DNA of 64,000 nucleotides, taken from Dirofilaria immitis (Eukaryota > Nematoda > Chromadorea > Rhabditida > Onchocercidae). Each line of letters begins with the position of its first letter. The stretch's first letter is position 1. Position numbers and translations under genes: made by a program. The notes below the pieces were generated by a model. It saw only the letters and a list, made by a program, of their open reading frames with translations. It ran no database searches and had not been told where the DNA came from. Below are positions 60,793 through 64,000 of the stretch, piece by piece. The stretch is from NCBI GenBank assembly GCA_024305405.1, contig JAKNDB010000098.1, forward strand, positions 3,091,001-3,155,000, written 5' to 3'.

Positions 60793-61236
60793 TTATAATC
60801 AAATAAATATATTGAGATGATAAAAATTGTTAACAAATAATTAAATGATAAGAAATGTTTTATTTAGCATTTATAATCAAATAAATATATTGAGATGATA
60901 AAAATTATTAACAAATAATTAAATGATAAGAAATGTTTTGTTCAGCATTTATAATCAAATAAATATATTGAGATGATAAAAATTGTTAACAAATAATTAA
61001 ATGATAAGAAATGTTTTGTTCAGCATTTATAATCAAATAAATATATTGAGATGATAAAAATTGTTAACAAATAATTAAATGATAAGAAATGCTTTATTTA
61101 GCATTTATAATCAAATATATTGAGATGATAAAAATTGTTAACAAATAATTAAATGATAAGAAATGTTTTGTTTAGCATTTATAATCAAATATATTGAGAT
61201 GACAAAAATTGTTAACAAATAATTAAATGATAAGAA
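60793..61236. repeat. 78-bp tandem repeat, about 6 copies
   Basis: Units start at TTATAATCAAATAAATAT (60,793, 60,871, 60,949, 61,027, 61,105; the fifth and sixth lack four bases, so the last step is 74 bp) and include TTGAGATGATAAAAATTGTT. Confidence 0.94.
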
Positions 61237-61586
61237 TAGCTCTTTTTTTTTTAAAAAAAGAAGGAAAATCTGAAAGATTTCATCGTTCATAAATGTATAA
61301 TTCTTATCAGTTAAAATGATATCTATTTAAGAATCATTTTAGCTTCAGCGATAAATTTATCTTCCTTTTTTCTCTTTCTCTCTCTCTCTCTATGTATATA
61401 TATGCGCAAAATATATTTGCAATTGCTCATCCAATAATTTCTTTAATTCATCTTTATTCATATTCATTAATTATTCATTCGTTCGTTCTTTCAAAACTTA
61501 CAGTAATCTTATTGTGATGATAAATTTCATATCATAAATTAATCAACTGATAATAATTTCAAAAAATAAAATTTTAATAATTTTTA

Positions 61587-61882
61587 CAATCAAGAATATT
61601 CTTCTTAATGATACCTATCATTGTTATGATATTGAGTGATTGCTTTATTGATAATTTTTCATCAATACATCAATAAAATTGATAATATTTGATATCAAGT
61701 TCAAATCATTTCCACTAACATTAAATCTCAAATGATAACATAATTATTGTTGATTGTTAACATGAATATTTTCAATGATACATATTATTGTTAAGATATT
61801 GAATGATTACTGCATTGATAATTTTTCATCATTATATCAATAAAACTGATAATATTTGATATCAAATTCGAATCATTTCAAC
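61587..61882. repeat. Duplication of about 130 bp, diverged
   Basis: About 61,590-61,725 and 61,765-61,882 are copies (TTGATAATTTTTCATCA..ATATCAATAAAA.TGATAATATTTGATATCAA). Confidence 0.8.
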
Positions 61883-62395
61883 GAACAATATAATCGCAAA
61901 TGATAAAATAATAATTATTGATAAGATGATATTTTTTTTTAACTTTTGCTATCAAATGAATGAAACAAATAAGAACAAAAGAGAGAGAGAGACAGAGAGA
62001 GAGAAAAAGAGAAAGAATAAATCGAAAGAGGTGGGAATAAATACAAGATTTTTTCCTTTTGCATTTTGTGTACCTTTCGTTTTCATTTTTCAAATCTTAA
62101 AGGCATTGCATTTATCAATTTCTATTCCTAACTTATATCTCTTCCCTTCTAATATTTCTATTACACTGAAATATATATATATACATAAATAAATAAATAA
62201 ATATATTCAAATTCTATTCCTATTCCTTTTCTCAATTCTCGCCTTTTTTTTCTTATCATCAATATCAACAAAAATTTTATTTACTTTTTTCTTTACGAAT
62301 ATATATATATATATATTTCAATGCTTATGTTTTTGTTATATATTCTCGAAATGTTTCAGCCACTGCTTTATAAATGCTAAAGTTTTTTTTTCTTC

Positions 62396-62660
62396 TTTTC
62401 TTTTAAGCCTATCATTGCTTATTGATTAAATTAGCTTTAATTATTATATTGAATATTTCAGCTATTTTTGAAGTATAATTAATTCATAAAAGTTTATCGA
62501 TAACTGATATTACAGCATATCAGTTGAATCCTTTTAAGCCTATCATTGCTTATTGATTAAATTAGCTTCAATTATTATATTGAATATTTCAACTTTATTT
62601 CTGAAGTATAATTAATATATAAAAAGTTTATTGATAAGTGATATAATGCATCAATTGAAT
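62396..62660. repeat. Duplication of about 120 bp, diverged
   Basis: Two copies of CTTTTAAGCCTATCATTGCT..TATTGATTAAATTAGCTT.. (62,402 and 62,530) with small changes in the right half. Confidence 0.82.
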
Positions 62661-62693
62661 ATTTCATTCTTGTCTTTCATTTTTCTTTTTTTT

Positions 62694-63700
62694 CGTTAAT
62701 TAGAATTAATTTATGAAATGATTATTGTGATAAATTAAATATTGCTATATCAATAACGTTAATTAGAATTAATTTATGAAATGATTATTGTGATAAATTA
62801 AATATTGCTATATCAATAACGTTAATTAGAATTAATTTATGAAATGATTATTGTGATAAATTAAATATTGCTATATCAATAACGTTAATTAGAATTAATT
62901 TATGAAATGATTATTGTGATAAATTAAATATTGCTATATCAATAACGTTAATTAGAATTAATTTATGAAATGATTATTGTGATAAATTAAATATTGCTAT
63001 ATCAATAACGTTAATTAGAATTAATTTATGAAATGATTATTGTGATAAATTAAATATTGCTATATCAATAACGTTAATTAGAATTAATTTATGAAATGAT
63101 TATTGTGATAAATTCAATATTGCTATATCAATAACGTTAATTAGAATTAATTTATGAAATGATTATTGTGATAAATTCAATATTGCTATATCAATAACGT
63201 TAATTAGAATTAATTTATGAAATGATTATTGTGATAAATTCAATATTGCTATATCAATAACGTTAATTAGAATTAATTTATGAAATGATTATTGTGATAA
63301 ATTAAATATTGCTATATCAATAACGTTAATTAGAATTAATTTATGAAATGATTATTGTGATAAATTAAATATTGCTATATCAATAACGTTAATTAGAATT
63401 AATTTATGAAATGATTATTGTGATAAATTAAATATTGCTATATCAATAACGTTAATTAGAATTAATTTATGAAATGATTATTGTGATAAATTAAATATTG
63501 CTATATCAATAACGTTAATTAGAATTAATTTATGAAATGATTATTGTGATAAATTAAATATTGCTATATCAATAACGTTAATTAGAATTAATTTATGAAA
63601 TGATTATTGTGATAAATTAAATATTGCTATATCAATAACGTTAATTAGAATTAATTTATGAAATGATTATTGTGATAAATTAAATATCGCTACATCAAAT
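62694..63700. repeat. 63-bp minisatellite, about 16 near-identical copies
   Basis: Unit CGTTAATTAGAATTAATTTA followed by TGAAATGATTATTGTGATAA and ATTAAATATTGCTATATCAATAA, starting at 62,694, 62,757 and every 63 bases. All copies are nearly identical except a shared A-to-C change (AAATTCAATAT) in three adjacent copies around 63,110-63,245 and decay at the right end. No open frame of note. Confidence 0.96.
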
Positions 63701-64000
63701 AATTATTGGCGACTTTTGCTTCTATCAGTTGAATGTTTTTTTTTTTCAATAAAAATAATAATAGATATGTAAAAAAGCTATTGAATAAATTTAATTTAAT
63801 TCAATATATCGTAATAATTATTACTTACTTCTTTTCCTTATCAATTATAAATTATAATTAATTTATAAAAAAAAAGTTAAACTTTAATATCGTAATATAA
63901 CGATCTATAAGTATATAAAATAGTATCATATCATTCATACGAAAAAAAATTATTAATTTTGTTTAACTAATATTTTCAAGGTTTAAATTAATACTTTTAA
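63701..64000. other. Noncoding right edge
   Basis: AT-rich; nothing recognised. Confidence 0.45.

Noticed and set aside
62694..63700. Possible CRISPR-like array because of regular spacing
   Set aside because: Units are contiguous and identical throughout, without unique spacers, in a eukaryotic context.

Overview
The window is AT-rich nuclear DNA (by eye roughly three quarters A+T) from a nematode, most probably a filarial worm (Onchocercidae). Three things point there. There is a molting-cycle MLT-10-type gene with the '..LSP..LSP..' repeat tail. There are nematode-type seven-helix chemoreceptor genes and many dead copies of them. And there is a decayed fragment of a bacterial-type carB gene that looks like a nuclear transfer from a Wolbachia-like endosymbiont. 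Introns carry the nematode TTTCAG acceptor. No tRNA, rRNA, transposase or CRISPR locus was recognised.

Layout. 1-7.1 kb: graveyard of receptor genes (two fragments of one receptor family, one fragment of an Srx-like family), with the carB insert sitting inside an intron of a dead receptor. 7.1-11.4 kb: mostly featureless. 11.4-13.6 kb: a four-exon Srx-like receptor on the minus strand, with a rearranged partial copy at 15.2-15.8 kb. 17.0-30.2 kb: gene-dense block, all minus strand, in transcription order an MLT-10 family gene, a UQCC2-like complex III assembly factor, a SAM-domain C19orf47 homologue and an EAPP (E2F-associated phosphoprotein) homologue. The last three are spaced by about 0.5-1 kb, which is compatible with a nematode operon but does not prove one. 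31-42 kb: noncoding, made of old, diverged segmental duplicates. 42.9-45.4 kb: a six-exon receptor gene on the plus strand, the only member of its family here that looks alive. 46-64 kb: noncoding, dominated by minisatellites and tandem duplications, ending in a 16-copy 63-bp array.

A recurrent oddity: in the receptor genes, EAPP, UQCC2 and the MLT-10 gene, exon boundaries and intron phases fit very well, yet the frame is broken once or several times. In most cases adding one A or T to an A/T run restores both frame and splice phase. This looks more like systematic homopolymer shortening in a long-read assembly than like gene decay. Exon models below were built by hand from splice motifs, phase and family resemblance; no alignment or search was run, and family names rest on remembered motifs.
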